A stretch of DNA of 64,000 nt from Crystallibacter permensis (GTDB lineage Bacteria > Actinomycetota > Actinomycetes > Actinomycetales > Micrococcaceae): positions 124,001 to 188,000 of the forward strand of contig NZ_JAODLR010000007.1 in assembly GCF_025960875.1 (NCBI RefSeq). The letters run 5' to 3'. Shown one piece after another: positions 1 through 11,245 of the stretch. Made by a program: the position numbers and the translations under genes. Within the stretch, counting starts at the first letter, position 1, and each line of letters begins with the position of its first letter. The notes beneath the pieces were generated by a model. The model was not told the origin of the DNA, searched no databases, and worked only from the letters and a program-made list of their open reading frames with translations.

Positions 1-2749
1 CGGTTCCGGCAAGTCCTCCCTGGCCTTCGACACGATCTTCGCCGAGGGGCAGCGCCGCTACGTCGAGTCGTTGTCCGCCTATGCGCGCATGTTCCTGGGC
101 CAGGTGGACAAGCCGGATGTCGACTTCATTGAAGGCCTGTCCCCGGCAGTTTCCATCGACCAGAAATCGACAAGCAAAAACCCCCGTTCAACGGTGGGAA
201 CGATTACCGAGATCTACGACTACATGCGCCTGCTCTGGGCCCGCGTCGGCCGGCCGCACTGCCCGGTTTGCGGCGAGCCGGTGACACGTCAGACTCCGCA
301 GCAGATTGTGGATCAGCTGCTGGAGCTTGAGAGCGGCACCCGGTTCCAGATCCTGGCCCCGGTAGTCCGCGGGCGCAAGGGCGAGTTCGTAGACCTGTTC
401 AAAGAACTTTCCGCCAAGGGCTATTCCCGCGCCAAGGTGGACGGCAAACTGGTCCAGCTGTCGGAGCCGCCCAAGCTCGGCAAGCAGTTCAAGCACACCA
501 TCGAAGTGGTCGTCGACCGGCTGGTGGTCAAGGACGGCATCCAGCAGCGGTTGACTGACTCGATTGAGACCGGGCTGGGCCTGGCCGAGGGCCGTGTGCT
601 GGCGGATTTTGTGGACCTGGATGAAAGCGATCCGGGACGCACCCGGGCCTTTTCGGAGCACCTTGCCTGCCCCAATGAGCACCCATTGGCCATTGATGAA
701 GTCGAGCCGCGGTCCTTCTCGTTCAACAATCCGTTCGGTGCCTGCCCGGTCTGTACCGGCATCGGCAGCAAGCTCGAAGTGGACGAAGACCTGGTTGTTC
801 CGGACCCGGAGCTCAGCCTCGGCGACGGCGCGATCGCACCTTGGGCCCTGGGCACCGCAACACAGCAGTACTGGAACCGGCTGCTTGAAGGCCTGTCCCA
901 CGAACTCGGATTCTCCATGGACGTTCCGTTCAATGAGCTGTCCAAGGATGCGCGCAAGGCCGTGCTCTACGGCAAGGACCACAAGGTGGTGGTCCAGTAC
1001 CGCAACCGCTTTGGCCGCGAACGCAAGTACAGCACCGGCTTCGAAGGCGCGGTGCAGTACATCCACCGCAAACATCTGGAAACCGAGTCCGACAATGCGC
1101 GGGACCGCTACGAGCAGTACATGCGGGAGATCCCCTGCCCCGAGTGCAAGGGCGCGCGGCTGAACCCTGCATCCCTGTCGGTGCTCATCAATGGCAGGTC
1201 CATTGCCGAAGTATCCGCGATGCCGCTGCAGGAATGCCGCGACTTCCTGAATTCGCTGGAGCTGACGTCGCGCGAGGCGCAAATCGCCCAGCAGGTTCTC
1301 ATCGAGATCCAGGCGAGGCTCCGCTTCCTGCTGGACGTAGGCCTCTCCTACCTGAACCTCGAACGTGCTGCCGGAACCCTCTCGGGCGGTGAAGCCCAGC
1401 GCATCCGGCTGGCAACACAGATCGGTTCCGGCCTGGTCGGCGTGCTCTACGTCCTGGACGAGCCGTCCATCGGACTGCACCAGCGGGACAACCGCCGGCT
1501 GATCGAAACGCTGACCCGCCTGCGCGACCTGGGCAACACGTTGATCGTGGTCGAGCACGACGAAGACACCATCAGCGAAGCCGACTGGATTGTGGACGTC
1601 GGTCCAGGTGCGGGCGAACACGGAGGCCAGATAGTCCATTCCGGTTCGCTCAAGGAACTGCTGGACAATGAGCAGTCCATTACCGGTGATTACCTCGCCG
1701 GTAGGCGCCGTATCGACGTTCCCGCCAAACGCCGCAAGATCGACAAGAAGCGGCAGCTCAAGGTGGTCGCTGCGCGGGAAAACAACCTGCAGGGCATCGA
1801 CGCAGTCTTCCCGCTTGGCGTCTTCACCGCCGTCACCGGCGTGAGTGGTTCCGGAAAGTCCACCCTCGTCAACGACATCCTGTACAAGGTACTGGCCAAC
1901 AAGCTCAACCGGGCCAAGCAGGTCGCGGGCCGGCATACACGGGTCGAGGGACTTGAGCACTTGGACAAGGTCATCCACGTCGACCAGAGCCCGATCGGTC
2001 GCACGCCGCGGTCCAATGCGGCTACCTACACCGGTGTCTTTGACAATATCCGCAAACTCTTTGCCGAAACCAACGAAGCCAAGGTGCGCGGCTACCAGCC
2101 GGGACGGTTCTCGTTCAACGTCAAGGGCGGACGCTGTGAAGCATGCAGTGGTGACGGCACACTGAAGATCGAGATGAACTTCCTGCCGGACGTCTATGTG
2201 CCGTGCGAAGTCTGCCACGGGGCCCGCTACAACCGCGAAACGCTTGAAGTCCATTACAAGGGCAAGACCATTGCGGATGTGCTGGACATGCCGATCGAGG
2301 AAGGTGCCGAATTCTTCGCGGCTTTCACCCCGATTGCCCGCCACCTGAATACCTTGGTGGACGTCGGCTTGGGGTATGTCCGGCTCGGCCAGCCCGCTAC
2401 TACCCTCTCCGGCGGCGAAGCCCAGCGGGTCAAACTCGCCAGCGAACTGCAGAAGCGTAGCAACGGCCGAAGCATCTACGTGCTGGACGAACCCACCACC
2501 GGGCTGCACTTCGAGGACATCCGCAAGCTGTTGCTGGTGCTCCAGTCATTGGTGGACAAGGGCAACACCGTCATCACCATCGAACACAACCTGGACGTCA
2601 TCAAGAGTGCCGACTGGGTAGTGGATCTTGGACCGGACGGAGGTTCCGGCGGTGGCCGGATTATTGCAACCGGCACGCCTGAACAGGTGGCGAAGGCGGA
2701 GGTCAGCCACACCGGACGGTACCTCGCGGAGGTACTCGAAACGGCCTGA
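1..2749 (+). CDS. uvrA: UvrABC system protein A, 5' end outside window
   Basis: This is the damage-recognition ATPase of nucleotide excision repair. It acts as a dimer that loads UvrB on DNA lesions. The reading frame is already open at base 2, which encodes the first Walker A motif (GSGKSS), so only about 35-40 N-terminal residues are missing. The second Walker A (GVSGSGKST) lies near 1840-1862. The two ABC signatures are [12 protein letters not shown] and [12 protein letters not shown]. Zinc-binding CxxC pairs occur in each half, including CEACSGDG and CEVCHGA near the C terminus. The gene ends in TGA at 2747-2749. uvrC lies two genes downstream, so excision-repair genes cluster here. Identification is certain. 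Confidence 0.98.
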   Translation, partial: GSGKSSLAFDTIFAEGQRRYVESLSAYARMFLGQVDKPDVDFIEGLSPAVSIDQKSTSKNPRSTVGTITEIYDYMRLLWARVGRPHCPVCGEPVTRQTPQQIVDQLLELESGTRFQILAPVVRGRKGEFVDLFKELSAKGYSRAKVDGKLVQLSEPPKLGKQFKHTIEVVVDRLVVKDGIQQRLTDSIETGLGLAEGRVLADFVDLDESDPGRTRAFSEHLACPNEHPLAIDEVEPRSFSFNNPFGACPVCTGIGSKLEVDEDLVVPDPELSLGDGAIAPWALGTATQQYWNRLLEGLSHELGFSMDVPFNELSKDARKAVLYGKDHKVVVQYRNRFGRERKYSTGFEGAVQYIHRKHLETESDNARDRYEQYMREIPCPECKGARLNPASLSVLINGRSIAEVSAMPLQECRDFLNSLELTSREAQIAQQVLIEIQARLRFLLDVGLSYLNLERAAGTLSGGEAQRIRLATQIGSGLVGVLYVLDEPSIGLHQRDNRRLIETLTRLRDLGNTLIVVEHDEDTISEADWIVDVGPGAGEHGGQIVHSGSLKELLDNEQSITGDYLAGRRRIDVPAKRRKIDKKRQLKVVAARENNLQGIDAVFPLGVFTAVTGVSGSGKSTLVNDILYKVLANKLNRAKQVAGRHTRVEGLEHLDKVIHVDQSPIGRTPRSNAATYTGVFDNIRKLFAETNEAKVRGYQPGRFSFNVKGGRCEACSGDGTLKIEMNFLPDVYVPCEVCHGARYNRETLEVHYKGKTIADVLDMPIEEGAEFFAAFTPIARHLNTLVDVGLGYVRLGQPATTLSGGEAQRVKLASELQKRSNGRSIYVLDEPTTGLHFEDIRKLLLVLQSLVDKGNTVITIEHNLDVIKSADWVVDLGPDGGSGGGRIIATGTPEQVAKAEVSHTGRYLAEVLETA

Positions 2750-2759
2750 TTGGCACTGC

Positions 2760-2793
2760 GGTATATACCTCGGGCGGAATGCGTGTAACGCAT
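2760..2793. repeat. Two short palindromes between uvrA and the HAD gene
   Basis: GGTATATACC at 2760-2769 is a perfect 10-bp palindrome. ATGCGT-GTA-ACGCAT at 2779-2793 is a 6-3-6 inverted repeat. Both sit in the 72-bp gap between uvrA and the next gene. They could be an operator for the downstream genes or weak transcript structure. No T-tract follows, so an intrinsic terminator is unlikely. Confidence 0.35.
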
Positions 2794-2821
2794 AACGTTC
2801 AAGGTATGGAAAAATGCCTAG

Positions 2822-3526
2822 GTGACTTCTTTGCCGGCGCTGGTTCTCTTTGACCTTGATGGGACTCTGGTGGATCCCGCGGGGGCCATCACCGGGGGTA
2901 TCAGCCGAGCCCTGCAGCTAGCCGGCCTGCCGGTCCCGCAGCAGGATGTCCTCGACTCCATGGTCGGTCCGCCGCTGGGGCAGTCGCTGCGGGAGAAGGC
3001 CGCTGTTCCGGAGAGCGACCTGGCTGAAGTCATTCGGCTCTACCGGACCGAGTACCGCGTCTCCGGAATGGCAGCCAGCCATGTTTATCCCGGAGTGGAA
3101 GGGCTGCTGCAGCAGTTGAAGACCGAAGGCACAATCCTGGCCGTGGCTACGCAGAAGCCCACTCCGATCGCCGACGAACTACTGCGTGTACAGGGATTGA
3201 CCACCTATTTCGAGAGTGTCCACGGCGCTGGCTTTGACGATCCGGGCAGCAGTGCCGCAGCCGACGCAGGCAAAATCCCCATTCTGGAGGAGGCTTTGCG
3301 GCGGTACGCCGGGGCCTACGGCAGCGTCGTGATGGTGGGGGACCGGCACTACGACATCACCGCCGCCGTCCACCACGGGATTCCGGCGATCGGTGTCGGC
3401 TGGGGATTTGCGGCCGACGGTGAGCTGGAAGCCGCCGGTGCCGCCGCCGTCGTCGTCAATACCCAGGAACTAGCGGAGGAACTGGCACTGCAGCTAGCGG
3501 CCGCCACACAAGGAAAGGAGAGGTAA
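2822..3526 (+). CDS. HAD-superfamily phosphatase, phosphoglycolate phosphatase-like
   Basis: A 234-residue haloacid-dehalogenase hydrolase. Motif I is FDLDGTL at residues 9-15 (nucleophile Asp, acid/base Asp). A conserved Lys lies in the TQKPTP segment, and the motif III/IV acidic pair is in MVGDRHYDI. The cap domain lies between motifs I and II. This arrangement is typical of Gph/phosphoglycolate phosphatase relatives, but the substrate cannot be read from sequence. The GTG start at 2822 gives the natural N terminus. The stop is 4 bases before plsC, whose ribosome-binding site lies in the 3' end of this gene, so the two are probably cotranscribed. Confidence 0.85.
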   Translation: MTSLPALVLFDLDGTLVDPAGAITGGISRALQLAGLPVPQQDVLDSMVGPPLGQSLREKAAVPESDLAEVIRLYRTEYRVSGMAASHVYPGVEGLLQQLKTEGTILAVATQKPTPIADELLRVQGLTTYFESVHGAGFDDPGSSAAADAGKIPILEEALRRYAGAYGSVVMVGDRHYDITAAVHHGIPAIGVGWGFAADGELEAAGAAAVVVNTQELAEELALQLAAATQGKER

Positions 3527-3530
3527 GGGA

Positions 3531-4199
3531 ATGGAATTTTTTGAAGGCACCCGTGCTGCATTCCGTTCCGTGATCTCCGGAACCTGCCGGCCCACGATTG
3601 AGGGGCTGGAAAACTTCCCGCCGGAGGGCCCGGTTATCGTCGCCCCGAACCACCAGTCGTTTTTCGACAGCATCATCGTCCAAGCCCTGATGCCGCGCAA
3701 GGTGGCGTTCTTTGCCAAGGCCGAGTACTTCACCGCGAAGGGACCGAAGGGCGCCGCGATGCGATGGTTCTTCAACAGCGTGGGTTCCGTTCCGGTGGAA
3801 CGCGGGGAACAGGCTGCCAGCGTGGCGGCGCTGCAGGCAGCGGTGGAAATTCTTGAGCGGAAAGAGGCGTTCGGTATCTATCCCGAAGGCACGCGTTCCC
3901 GCGACGGTCTGTTGTACCGTGGAAGAACAGGCGTTGGCTGGCTTGCGCTGACCACCGGCGCTCCCGTGGTGCCGGTGGGACTGATCGGAACCGACAGGCT
4001 CCAGCCAGCGGACAAGAAGATGATCAAACCGCAGCATTTCACCCTGAAGGTCGGCGCGCCACTGTATTTCGACAGGACGGGCCCGGGGCACTCCCTGCCT
4101 GCCCGCCGTGCCGCCACGGACAAGATCATGGACGCCATTGCCGAACTGAGCGGGCAGGAACGGGCCGGCACCTACAACCAATCCAAACAGGCACAGTAA
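3531..4199 (+). CDS. plsC: 1-acyl-sn-glycerol-3-phosphate acyltransferase family protein
   Basis: Predicted to acylate lysophosphatidate to phosphatidate at the membrane during phospholipid synthesis. The 222-residue protein has the four PlsC/LPLAT blocks: catalytic NHQSFFDS (HX4D, about residues 41-48), the GSVPVERG block, [10 protein letters not shown], and VVPVGLIG. The ATG at 3531 follows a strong AAGGAAAGGAG ribosome-binding site. The TAA stop overlaps the uvrC ATG by one base (TAATG), which indicates translational coupling. Actinobacteria carry several paralogues, so acyl-chain preference is unknown. Confidence 0.88.
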   Translation: MEFFEGTRAAFRSVISGTCRPTIEGLENFPPEGPVIVAPNHQSFFDSIIVQALMPRKVAFFAKAEYFTAKGPKGAAMRWFFNSVGSVPVERGEQAASVAALQAAVEILERKEAFGIYPEGTRSRDGLLYRGRTGVGWLALTTGAPVVPVGLIGTDRLQPADKKMIKPQHFTLKVGAPLYFDRTGPGHSLPARRAATDKIMDAIAELSGQERAGTYNQSKQAQ

Positions 4200-6241
4200 T
4201 GGCGCTGCCCTCGTCTTACCGGCCGAAGCCGGGGGAGATCCCTACCCAGCCCGGAGTGTACAGGTTCCGGGACGACAACAAGCGCGTCATCTATGTGGGT
4301 AAGGCCAAGAACCTCCGGTCCCGGCTCAACAGCTATTTCGCAAATCCTGACGGACTCATGCCGCGCACCCGGGCAATGGTGCATACCGCTGCGTCGGTGG
4401 AATGGACCGTGGTGGGCAGTGAACTGGAGGCCATCCAGCTCGAGTACACCTGGATCAAAGAGTTCACGCCCCGGTTCAACATCATGTTCCGGGACGATAA
4501 GTCCTACCCCTACCTGGCTGTCACCATGTCGGAGAAGTTCCCGCGCGTGCAGGTCATGCGCGGCGACCGGCGGAAGGGCACAAAGTACTTCGGCCCCTTC
4601 TACCCGGCTAAGGCGATCAGGGAAACGGTCGACACCCTGCTGCGCGTCTTCCCGGTCCGCACCTGCAGTGTTGGTGTCTTCAACCGTGCCCAGCGGACAG
4701 GCCGGCCGTGCCTGCTCGGCTACATCGATAAGTGCTCCGCACCGTGTGTCGGACGGATTTCCCCTGAAGACCACAAGGCCCTCGCCGCCGAGTTCTGCGC
4801 TTTCATGGGTGGCGAAGCCGACCGTTTCATCCGTGCGCTGGAACAGAAGATGAACGCCGCCGTTGCCGAGCTCGACTACGAAGCGGCGGCACGGTACCGG
4901 GACGACATCGCTGCCCTTAGGCGCGTCTTCGAACGTAATGCGGTGGTGCTCAGCGAGGACACGGACGCGGATATATTCGCCCTGGCCGAAGACGAGCTTG
5001 AGGCGGCGGTCCAGGTTTTCCACGTCCGCGGCGGGCGGATCCGGGGCCAGCGCGGCTGGGTCGTCGAAAAGGTCGAGGATGCCTCCCCGGCGGACCTGAC
5101 CGAGCACCTGCTGCAGCAGGTCTACGGCGACGGCGAAGGGCCCGACAGGATCCCCAAGCAGGTGCTGCTGCCCGTCGAGCCGGAAAACAGGCCCGAGCTG
5201 GAGGAATGGCTGCGCGGTTTGCGCGGCAGCAAGGTCGAACTGCGGGTGCCCCAGCGCGGCGACAAGGCCGCGTTGCTCGGCACAGTGCAGGAGAACGCAA
5301 CCCAGGCGCTGGCGCTGCACAAGAGCCGCCGCGCCGGAGATCTGACCACCCGCTCCGCCGCGCTGCAGGAGCTGCAGGAGGCGCTCGACCTGCCTGTGGC
5401 CCTGCTGCGCATCGAGTGCTATGACATTTCGCATGTCCAGGGAACCAACGTCGTGGCTTCCATGGTGGTCGTTGAGGACGGCCTGCCCAAGAAGTCTGAC
5501 TACCGGCGGTTTTCCATTACCGGCGATGCCGCGCGGGACGACACCTCCGCGATGTATGACGTGATTAGCCGCCGGTTCCGGAACTATCTGGCAGACAAGA
5601 CGGCGGTCCCCGAACCCGAGGCAGCTTTGGCGGCGGGCGGCACGAAAGCGCCCCTGGCGGCCGACGTCATCGACACCAACGGCGTGCCCGCCGGGGACCG
5701 TGTATTGACGGATACGACGACGCCGGCGCCGCGCACCAAGTTCGCCTATCCGCCGAACCTCGTTGTGGTCGACGGCGGGCCGCCGCAGGTGTCGGCCGCC
5801 TCCCGCGCCCTGGCCGATCTGGGGATCACCGATGTCTTCGTGGTCGGACTGGCCAAAAGGCTGGAAGAAGTCTGGCTTCCGGACGACGACTTCCCGGTCA
5901 TCCTGCCCCGTGCATCGCTCGGCCTGTATCTGCTCCAGCGGATCCGGGACGAAGCACACCGCTTCGCGATTAACTACCACCGCCAGAAGCGCGGAAAGTC
6001 GATGACCGTGTCGGTACTGGACGGGATCCAGGGGCTGGGGCCGGCCAAGCGCAAGGCGTTGCTCAAGCACTTCGGCTCGGCCAAGAGGCTCAAGGCCGCA
6101 AGCACCGAGGAACTCCAGTCGGTACCGGGCGTGGGTCCCGCCCTGGCCGCGTCCATCAAACGGCAGCTCGATCCGGCGGCGGAAACTGCCTCTGAGGCAC
6201 CGGCGGTCAATATGGCGACCGGCGAAATCATCGAATCTTAG
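4199..6241 (+). CDS. uvrC: UvrABC system protein C, excision endonuclease
   Basis: UvrC makes both incisions around a lesion after UvrB loading. The 680-residue protein starts with a GIY-YIG nuclease domain (GVYRF and [13 protein letters not shown], residues 19-43). A UVR (UvrB-binding) motif lies at about 210-240. The RNase H-like second nuclease domain contains [12 protein letters not shown] and VVDGGPPQ. Paired helix-hairpin-helix motifs are at the C terminus ([26 protein letters not shown]). A linker of about 50 residues around 475-520 appears longer than in many homologues. The start overlaps the plsC stop by one base. Confidence 0.97.
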   Translation: MALPSSYRPKPGEIPTQPGVYRFRDDNKRVIYVGKAKNLRSRLNSYFANPDGLMPRTRAMVHTAASVEWTVVGSELEAIQLEYTWIKEFTPRFNIMFRDDKSYPYLAVTMSEKFPRVQVMRGDRRKGTKYFGPFYPAKAIRETVDTLLRVFPVRTCSVGVFNRAQRTGRPCLLGYIDKCSAPCVGRISPEDHKALAAEFCAFMGGEADRFIRALEQKMNAAVAELDYEAAARYRDDIAALRRVFERNAVVLSEDTDADIFALAEDELEAAVQVFHVRGGRIRGQRGWVVEKVEDASPADLTEHLLQQVYGDGEGPDRIPKQVLLPVEPENRPELEEWLRGLRGSKVELRVPQRGDKAALLGTVQENATQALALHKSRRAGDLTTRSAALQELQEALDLPVALLRIECYDISHVQGTNVVASMVVVEDGLPKKSDYRRFSITGDAARDDTSAMYDVISRRFRNYLADKTAVPEPEAALAAGGTKAPLAADVIDTNGVPAGDRVLTDTTTPAPRTKFAYPPNLVVVDGGPPQVSAASRALADLGITDVFVVGLAKRLEEVWLPDDDFPVILPRASLGLYLLQRIRDEAHRFAINYHRQKRGKSMTVSVLDGIQGLGPAKRKALLKHFGSAKRLKAASTEELQSVPGVGPALAASIKRQLDPAAETASEAPAVNMATGEIIES

Positions 6242-6297
6242 CTAGGCTAGGAAACCCGTGCAAGGCCGCGGGACAAACCTAAGAACAGGACGGCTCA

Positions 6298-7197
6298 ATG
6301 TCAGACGAAGAGGATTTCACGCCGATCAAACCGGTGGAATCCGAGCTGCTGGTGGTCACGGGTATGTCGGGCGCAGGCCGTACCACCGCCGCGCACGCGC
6401 TCGAAGACCACGGCTGGTATGTCGTGGACAACCTCCCGCCGCAAATGCTCGGCACGCTGGCCGAGCTTGTCTCCCGCATGCCCGAATCGATGCCGCGGCT
6501 CGCCGTCGTTGTTGATGTCCGCAGCCAAAACCTGTTCCGCGACATCCGGGAATCGCTCAACGGGCTGAAATCCAGCGGCATCAATTACCGGGTTATCTTC
6601 CTGGATGCCGCGGACAACGTGCTGGTCCGCCGTTTCGAACAAGGCCGGCGCCCGCATCCGCTGCAGGGTGACGGCCGGATTTCGGACGGCATCACCGCAG
6701 AACGCGAGCTCCTGGCCCGGCTCAAGGACGCCTCCGACCTGGTCCTGGACACGACCGACATGAACGTCCACGCCCTGGCCACCAACATCACCGAACTCTT
6801 CTCCGACTCCGGCCCGATCGTACTGCGGCTGAACGTGATGAGCTTTGGCTTCAAGTACGGCCTTCCGGTGGACGCGAACTTTGTGGCGGACGCGCGCTTC
6901 ATCCCCAATCCGCACTGGATTCCCGAGCTCCGCCCGCACACGGGGTTGGAACGGCAGGTCAGCGAATTCGTGCTGCAGGAATCCGGGGCGGAGGAATTCA
7001 TCAAGCGTTATGTTGATGCGCTCGAACCGGTGCTCGAAGGCTACCGCCGCGAGAACAAGCACTACGCGACGATCGCCGTCGGCTGCACCGGAGGCAAACA
7101 CCGCTCCGTCGCCGTGGCCGTAGAGCTGGCAAAGCGGCTCGCCCAACTGCCGCGCGTAAAAGTTGCGGTGCAGCATCGGGATTTGGGGCGCGAATAG
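6298..7197 (+). CDS. rapZ: RNase adapter/nucleotide-binding protein RapZ
   Basis: A 299-residue P-loop protein of the RapZ (YvcJ) family. In Enterobacteria it directs decay of the sRNA GlmZ and so controls glucosamine-6-phosphate synthesis. Its actinobacterial role is not settled. The Walker A motif reads GMSGAGRT, with Arg replacing Lys, as is usual in actinobacterial homologues. The conserved C-terminal block VGCTGGKHRSV is intact. It is followed by yvcK and whiA, the standard trio of Gram-positive bacteria, with a one-base overlap into yvcK (TAGTG). The ATG at 6298 is the only plausible start. Confidence 0.95.
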   Translation: MSDEEDFTPIKPVESELLVVTGMSGAGRTTAAHALEDHGWYVVDNLPPQMLGTLAELVSRMPESMPRLAVVVDVRSQNLFRDIRESLNGLKSSGINYRVIFLDAADNVLVRRFEQGRRPHPLQGDGRISDGITAERELLARLKDASDLVLDTTDMNVHALATNITELFSDSGPIVLRLNVMSFGFKYGLPVDANFVADARFIPNPHWIPELRPHTGLERQVSEFVLQESGAEEFIKRYVDALEPVLEGYRRENKHYATIAVGCTGGKHRSVAVAVELAKRLAQLPRVKVAVQHRDLGRE

Positions 7198-8231
7198 TGG
7201 CCCTTATGACGGGACCACTTCCGCGCGTACCGCTGCCGCAGACGGACCGGCCGGGAAGCGTCCGCGGACAAAATCCGCCGGCCGTAGTGGCACTGGGCGG
7301 CGGGCACGGACTGTCGGCGTCGCTGGCTGCCCTGCGGCTGCTGACCACGGAACTGACGGCAGTGGTGACCGTGGCGGACGACGGCGGGTCCTCCGGCCGT
7401 CTTAGACGCGAGCTGGGTGTCCTCCCGCCCGGCGACCTGCGGATGGCGCTTGCCTCGTTGTGTGACGACACCGAATGGGGGCAGACATGGCGGGACGTGA
7501 TGCAGCACCGCTTCAAATCCCTGGACAACGTTGAAGGCAGCCTGGACAACCACGCGGTCGGCAACCTGCTGATCGTCACCCTGTGGGAACTGCTGGGGGA
7601 TCCGGTTGCCGGCCTGCAGTGGGCCGGAGCACTGCTGGGGGCACGCGGCCAAGTGCTGCCGATGGCGACTGTTCCGCTGACCATCGAAGGCGACGTGCTG
7701 ACGGAGGAACCCGGCGGGCGCCTGCGCAACGTAACGATTTCAGGCCAGTCCCGGCTTGCGGAAGCCGGCCGGAATACGCATGTCAACGATGTGCGGCTGA
7801 TACCGGACGATGCGCCGGCCTGCACCGAAGCCCTCCAGGCCATTGAAGCTGCTGATTGGGTGATCCTCGGTCCGGGCTCCTGGTACACCTCGGTGCTGCC
7901 GCATTTGATGCTCCCGCAGCTGCGGGATGCCTTGTGCCGGACCAGCGCACGGCGGGTTCTGACCATGAATCTTGCCATGGATACCAAGGAAACGTCCGGG
8001 ATGACCGCAGTGGACCATCTGTCCGTGGTGCAGCGGTACGCGCCGGGGCTGAAGTTCGACGTTGTGCTCGCAGATCCGGACACCATTGGGGACCGCGCAA
8101 GGTTCGAGGCGGCAGCCGCCGGGCTCGGAGCGCGCGTGGTCTTGGGTAGAGTGGGAACTCCCGGCGGTCATGCCGTACATGACCCGTTAAGGCTCGCAAC
8201 GGCCTACCATGACATTTTCGCGGGACAGTAA
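7197..8231 (+). CDS. yvcK: YvcK-like UDP-sugar-binding protein, CofD family
   Basis: A member of the CofD/YvcK fold. In Bacillus and mycobacteria YvcK (CuvA) binds UDP-sugars, localises to growing cell wall and is needed for growth on gluconeogenic carbon. The N-terminal block VALGGGHGLSASLAALR and the VTVADDGGSSGRLRRE segment are the family signatures. LDNHAVGNLLI and ILGPGSWYTSVLPHL follow. The GTG at 7197 overlaps the rapZ stop. An ATG nine bases later (7206) is an alternative that shortens the protein by three residues. It lies in the rapZ-yvcK-whiA operon. Confidence 0.94.
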   Translation: MALMTGPLPRVPLPQTDRPGSVRGQNPPAVVALGGGHGLSASLAALRLLTTELTAVVTVADDGGSSGRLRRELGVLPPGDLRMALASLCDDTEWGQTWRDVMQHRFKSLDNVEGSLDNHAVGNLLIVTLWELLGDPVAGLQWAGALLGARGQVLPMATVPLTIEGDVLTEEPGGRLRNVTISGQSRLAEAGRNTHVNDVRLIPDDAPACTEALQAIEAADWVILGPGSWYTSVLPHLMLPQLRDALCRTSARRVLTMNLAMDTKETSGMTAVDHLSVVQRYAPGLKFDVVLADPDTIGDRARFEAAAAGLGARVVLGRVGTPGGHAVHDPLRLATAYHDIFAGQ

Positions 8232-8253
8232 GACATAAGTTAGGACAGGGTGC

Positions 8254-9234
8254 ATGGCGCTGACTGCAGCAGTCAAGGATGAACTTTCACGCCTTGACAT
8301 CAAGAAGTCCCAGGTGCGGAAGGCCGAAGTCTCGACAATGCTTCGCTTTGCGGGCGGGCTTCACATCATCTCCGGCCGGATAGTGATTGAGGCCGAAGTT
8401 GATCTTGCCTCCACGGCTCGGCGTTTGCGCGCTGCCATTGCCGAGGTTTACGGCCACGGCAGCGAAATCATTGTCGTCTCCGGCGGCGGGTTGCGCCGCG
8501 GCAACCGCTACGTGGTCCGTGTCGTACGGGATGGGGAATCGCTGGCCCGCCAAACTGGGCTGCTCGATGCCCGCGGACGTCCGGTCCGCGGACTGCCTTC
8601 GGTAGTGGTCAATGGCTCCGCAGCCGATGCCGAGGCGGTTTGGCGCGGAGCGTTCCTGGCACACGGATCACTCACCGAACCGGGCCGTTCATCCTCCCTC
8701 GAAGTGACCTGCCCTGGTCCCGAGGCCGCCTTGGCCTTGGTCGGCGCCGCCCGCCGCATCGATATCACCGCCAAGGCGCGGGAGGTGCGGGGTGTGGACC
8801 GGGTGGTTATCCGGGACGGGGACACCATTGCCGCCCTGCTGACCCGCATGGGAGCCCACGATGCACTCATGGTCTGGGAAGAACGGCGGATGCGCAAAGA
8901 GGTGCGGGCTACGGCCAACCGGTTGGCAAATTTTGATGATGCCAACCTTCGCCGTTCGGCCCAGGCCGCTGTCGCCGCTGGGGCACGGGTGGACCGTGCG
9001 CTCGAGATTCTTGGTGACGATGTTCCCGAGCATCTCAGGTATGCCGGCGAGCTGCGCGTGGCCCACAAGCAGGCCAGCCTGGATGAGCTTGGCCGCCTGG
9101 CAGATCCGCCCATGACCAAGGACGCCATCGCCGGGCGCATCCGGCGCCTGCTGGCGATGGCAGACAAGCGCGCTTCGGACATGGGCATTCCGGGGACGGA
9201 TGCGAATGTGACTCCGGAGATGTTCGATGAGTAG
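8254..9234 (+). CDS. whiA: Sporulation/cell-division transcription regulator WhiA
   Basis: WhiA has a degenerate LAGLIDADG homing-endonuclease N domain and a C-terminal helix-turn-helix. In Streptomyces it co-activates ftsZ and other division genes with WhiB, and in non-sporulating actinobacteria it is kept as a division or cell-cycle regulator. The start [16 protein letters not shown], the central [12 protein letters not shown] block and the C-terminal [29 protein letters not shown] helix-turn-helix are typical. The 326-residue length is normal. The ATG at 8254 follows AGGACAGGG 22 bases after yvcK. Confidence 0.96.
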   Translation: MALTAAVKDELSRLDIKKSQVRKAEVSTMLRFAGGLHIISGRIVIEAEVDLASTARRLRAAIAEVYGHGSEIIVVSGGGLRRGNRYVVRVVRDGESLARQTGLLDARGRPVRGLPSVVVNGSAADAEAVWRGAFLAHGSLTEPGRSSSLEVTCPGPEAALALVGAARRIDITAKAREVRGVDRVVIRDGDTIAALLTRMGAHDALMVWEERRMRKEVRATANRLANFDDANLRRSAQAAVAAGARVDRALEILGDDVPEHLRYAGELRVAHKQASLDELGRLADPPMTKDAIAGRIRRLLAMADKRASDMGIPGTDANVTPEMFDE

Positions 9235-9258
9235 GACGTGTGCTTAGGATGGGATTGT

Positions 9259-9274
9259 CCGGGCGTTGGCCCGG
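9259..9274 (+). terminator. Weak hairpin after whiA
   Basis: CCGGGC-GTTG-GCCCGG forms a 6-bp stem with a 4-base loop, 25 bases after the whiA stop. No T-run follows, so this is at best a weak or Rho-assisted end of the rapZ-yvcK-whiA transcript. The rest of the 141-bp gap holds the superoxide dismutase promoter and ribosome-binding site. Confidence 0.3.
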
Positions 9275-9375
9275 GAGGCTTTGGGAACAAGATAATTTTC
9301 CGGGCGGGTCCGCTGCCCGGATGATCAATCCGATCACGGCCGCATGCCGGCCGCCGAACTAAACGGAGGATATTC

Positions 9376-10005
9376 GTGAGCAAGTACGTACTGCCCGAAC
9401 TCAACTACGACTACGCAGCGCTGGAGCCGCATATCTCCGCCCGCATCATGGAGCTGCACCACAGCAAGCACCATGCCACCTACGTTGCCGGCGCCAACAC
9501 CGCACTGGAGCAGCTGGCCGAGGCCCGTGACAAGGGCGAGTTCGGCAACATCCCGAAGCTCTCCAAGGACCTCGCCTTCCACCTGGGCGGCCACACCAAC
9601 CACTCCATCTTCTGGAACAACCTGTCGCCGGAAGGCGGCGACAAGCCCGAGGGCGAGCTGGCCGCAGCGCTGGACGACGCTTTCGGTTCCTTCGACGCGT
9701 TCCGCGGCCACTTCAACGCTGCGGCGCTGAGCCTGCAGGGATCCGGCTGGGCCGTGCTGGCCTACGAGCCGCTGGGCGGCAACATCATCATCGAGCAGCT
9801 CTACGATCAGCAGGGCAACGTCCCGGTCGGCACCATTCCGCTGCTGATGCTGGACATGTGGGAGCACGCGTTCTACCTGGACTACGTCAACGTCAAGGCC
9901 GACTACGTCAAGGCTTTCTGGAACATCGTGAACTGGGCGGACGTGGCACAACGCCTGGAAGCCGCCCGCAAGGGAGCTTCGTCCCTGGTGACCCTCGGAA
10001 AGTAG
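9376..10005 (+). CDS. sodA: Superoxide dismutase, Mn/Fe family
   Basis: Converts superoxide to oxygen and hydrogen peroxide in the cytoplasm. The 209-residue protein shows the four metal ligands of the family: His in the [11 protein letters not shown] segment, a second His in [15 protein letters not shown], and Asp and His in [12 protein letters not shown]. Motif wording suggests the Mn-using group, but metal choice cannot be fixed from sequence. The GTG at 9376 is preceded by GGAGG. It is monocistronic between whiA and gap, with a long hairpin directly downstream. This gene is absent at the corresponding position in M. tuberculosis. Confidence 0.95.
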   Translation: MSKYVLPELNYDYAALEPHISARIMELHHSKHHATYVAGANTALEQLAEARDKGEFGNIPKLSKDLAFHLGGHTNHSIFWNNLSPEGGDKPEGELAAALDDAFGSFDAFRGHFNAAALSLQGSGWAVLAYEPLGGNIIIEQLYDQQGNVPVGTIPLLMLDMWEHAFYLDYVNVKADYVKAFWNIVNWADVAQRLEAARKGASSLVTLGK

Positions 10006-10044
10006 CGGGGAACGCTTCTCACGCGGTCCGAACTGCGTAAGATG

Positions 10045-10101
10045 AAGTCCGGGAGGCCCGTCACGGTGTTAGGCATCGGGACGGCTGCCTTCCGGACTTT
10101 T
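10045..10101 (+). terminator. Long imperfect hairpin downstream of sodA
   Basis: AAGTCCGG at 10045-10052 pairs perfectly with CCGGACTT at 10092-10099. Inside it GAGGC/GCCTT and CCGTC/GACGG extend the stem, and TTT follows. It begins 40 bases after the sodA stop and fits an intrinsic terminator. The remainder of the 205-bp gap is the gap leader with an AAGGAG ribosome-binding site at 10197-10202. Confidence 0.6.
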
Positions 10102-10198
10102 CCGTACCCTGAGAGGAAAGGGAGGCCAGCGGCACGTCAAGGACCAGCAAAGGGTCCCGAGGAAGGGCCGGCGCACAAATCCGGCTACCGCCTATTAA

Positions 10199-11221
<1,023 letters not shown>

Positions 11222-11245
11222 CTTTGCTAACCGCTAAGGGTAGGT

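Noticed and set aside
188-2509. A long open frame antisense to uvrA (about 770 codons), with similar long antisense frames opposite uvrC (4172-6070), tkt (20333-22363) and the suf genes (27776-29647)
   Set aside because: They mirror the codon pattern of the real genes in high-GC DNA, show no recognisable domains and lack independent start signals.
6361-6393. RapZ Walker A Lys replaced by Arg (GMSGAGRT)
   Set aside because: Arg at this position is usual in actinobacterial RapZ homologues, so it is not a defect specific to this gene.
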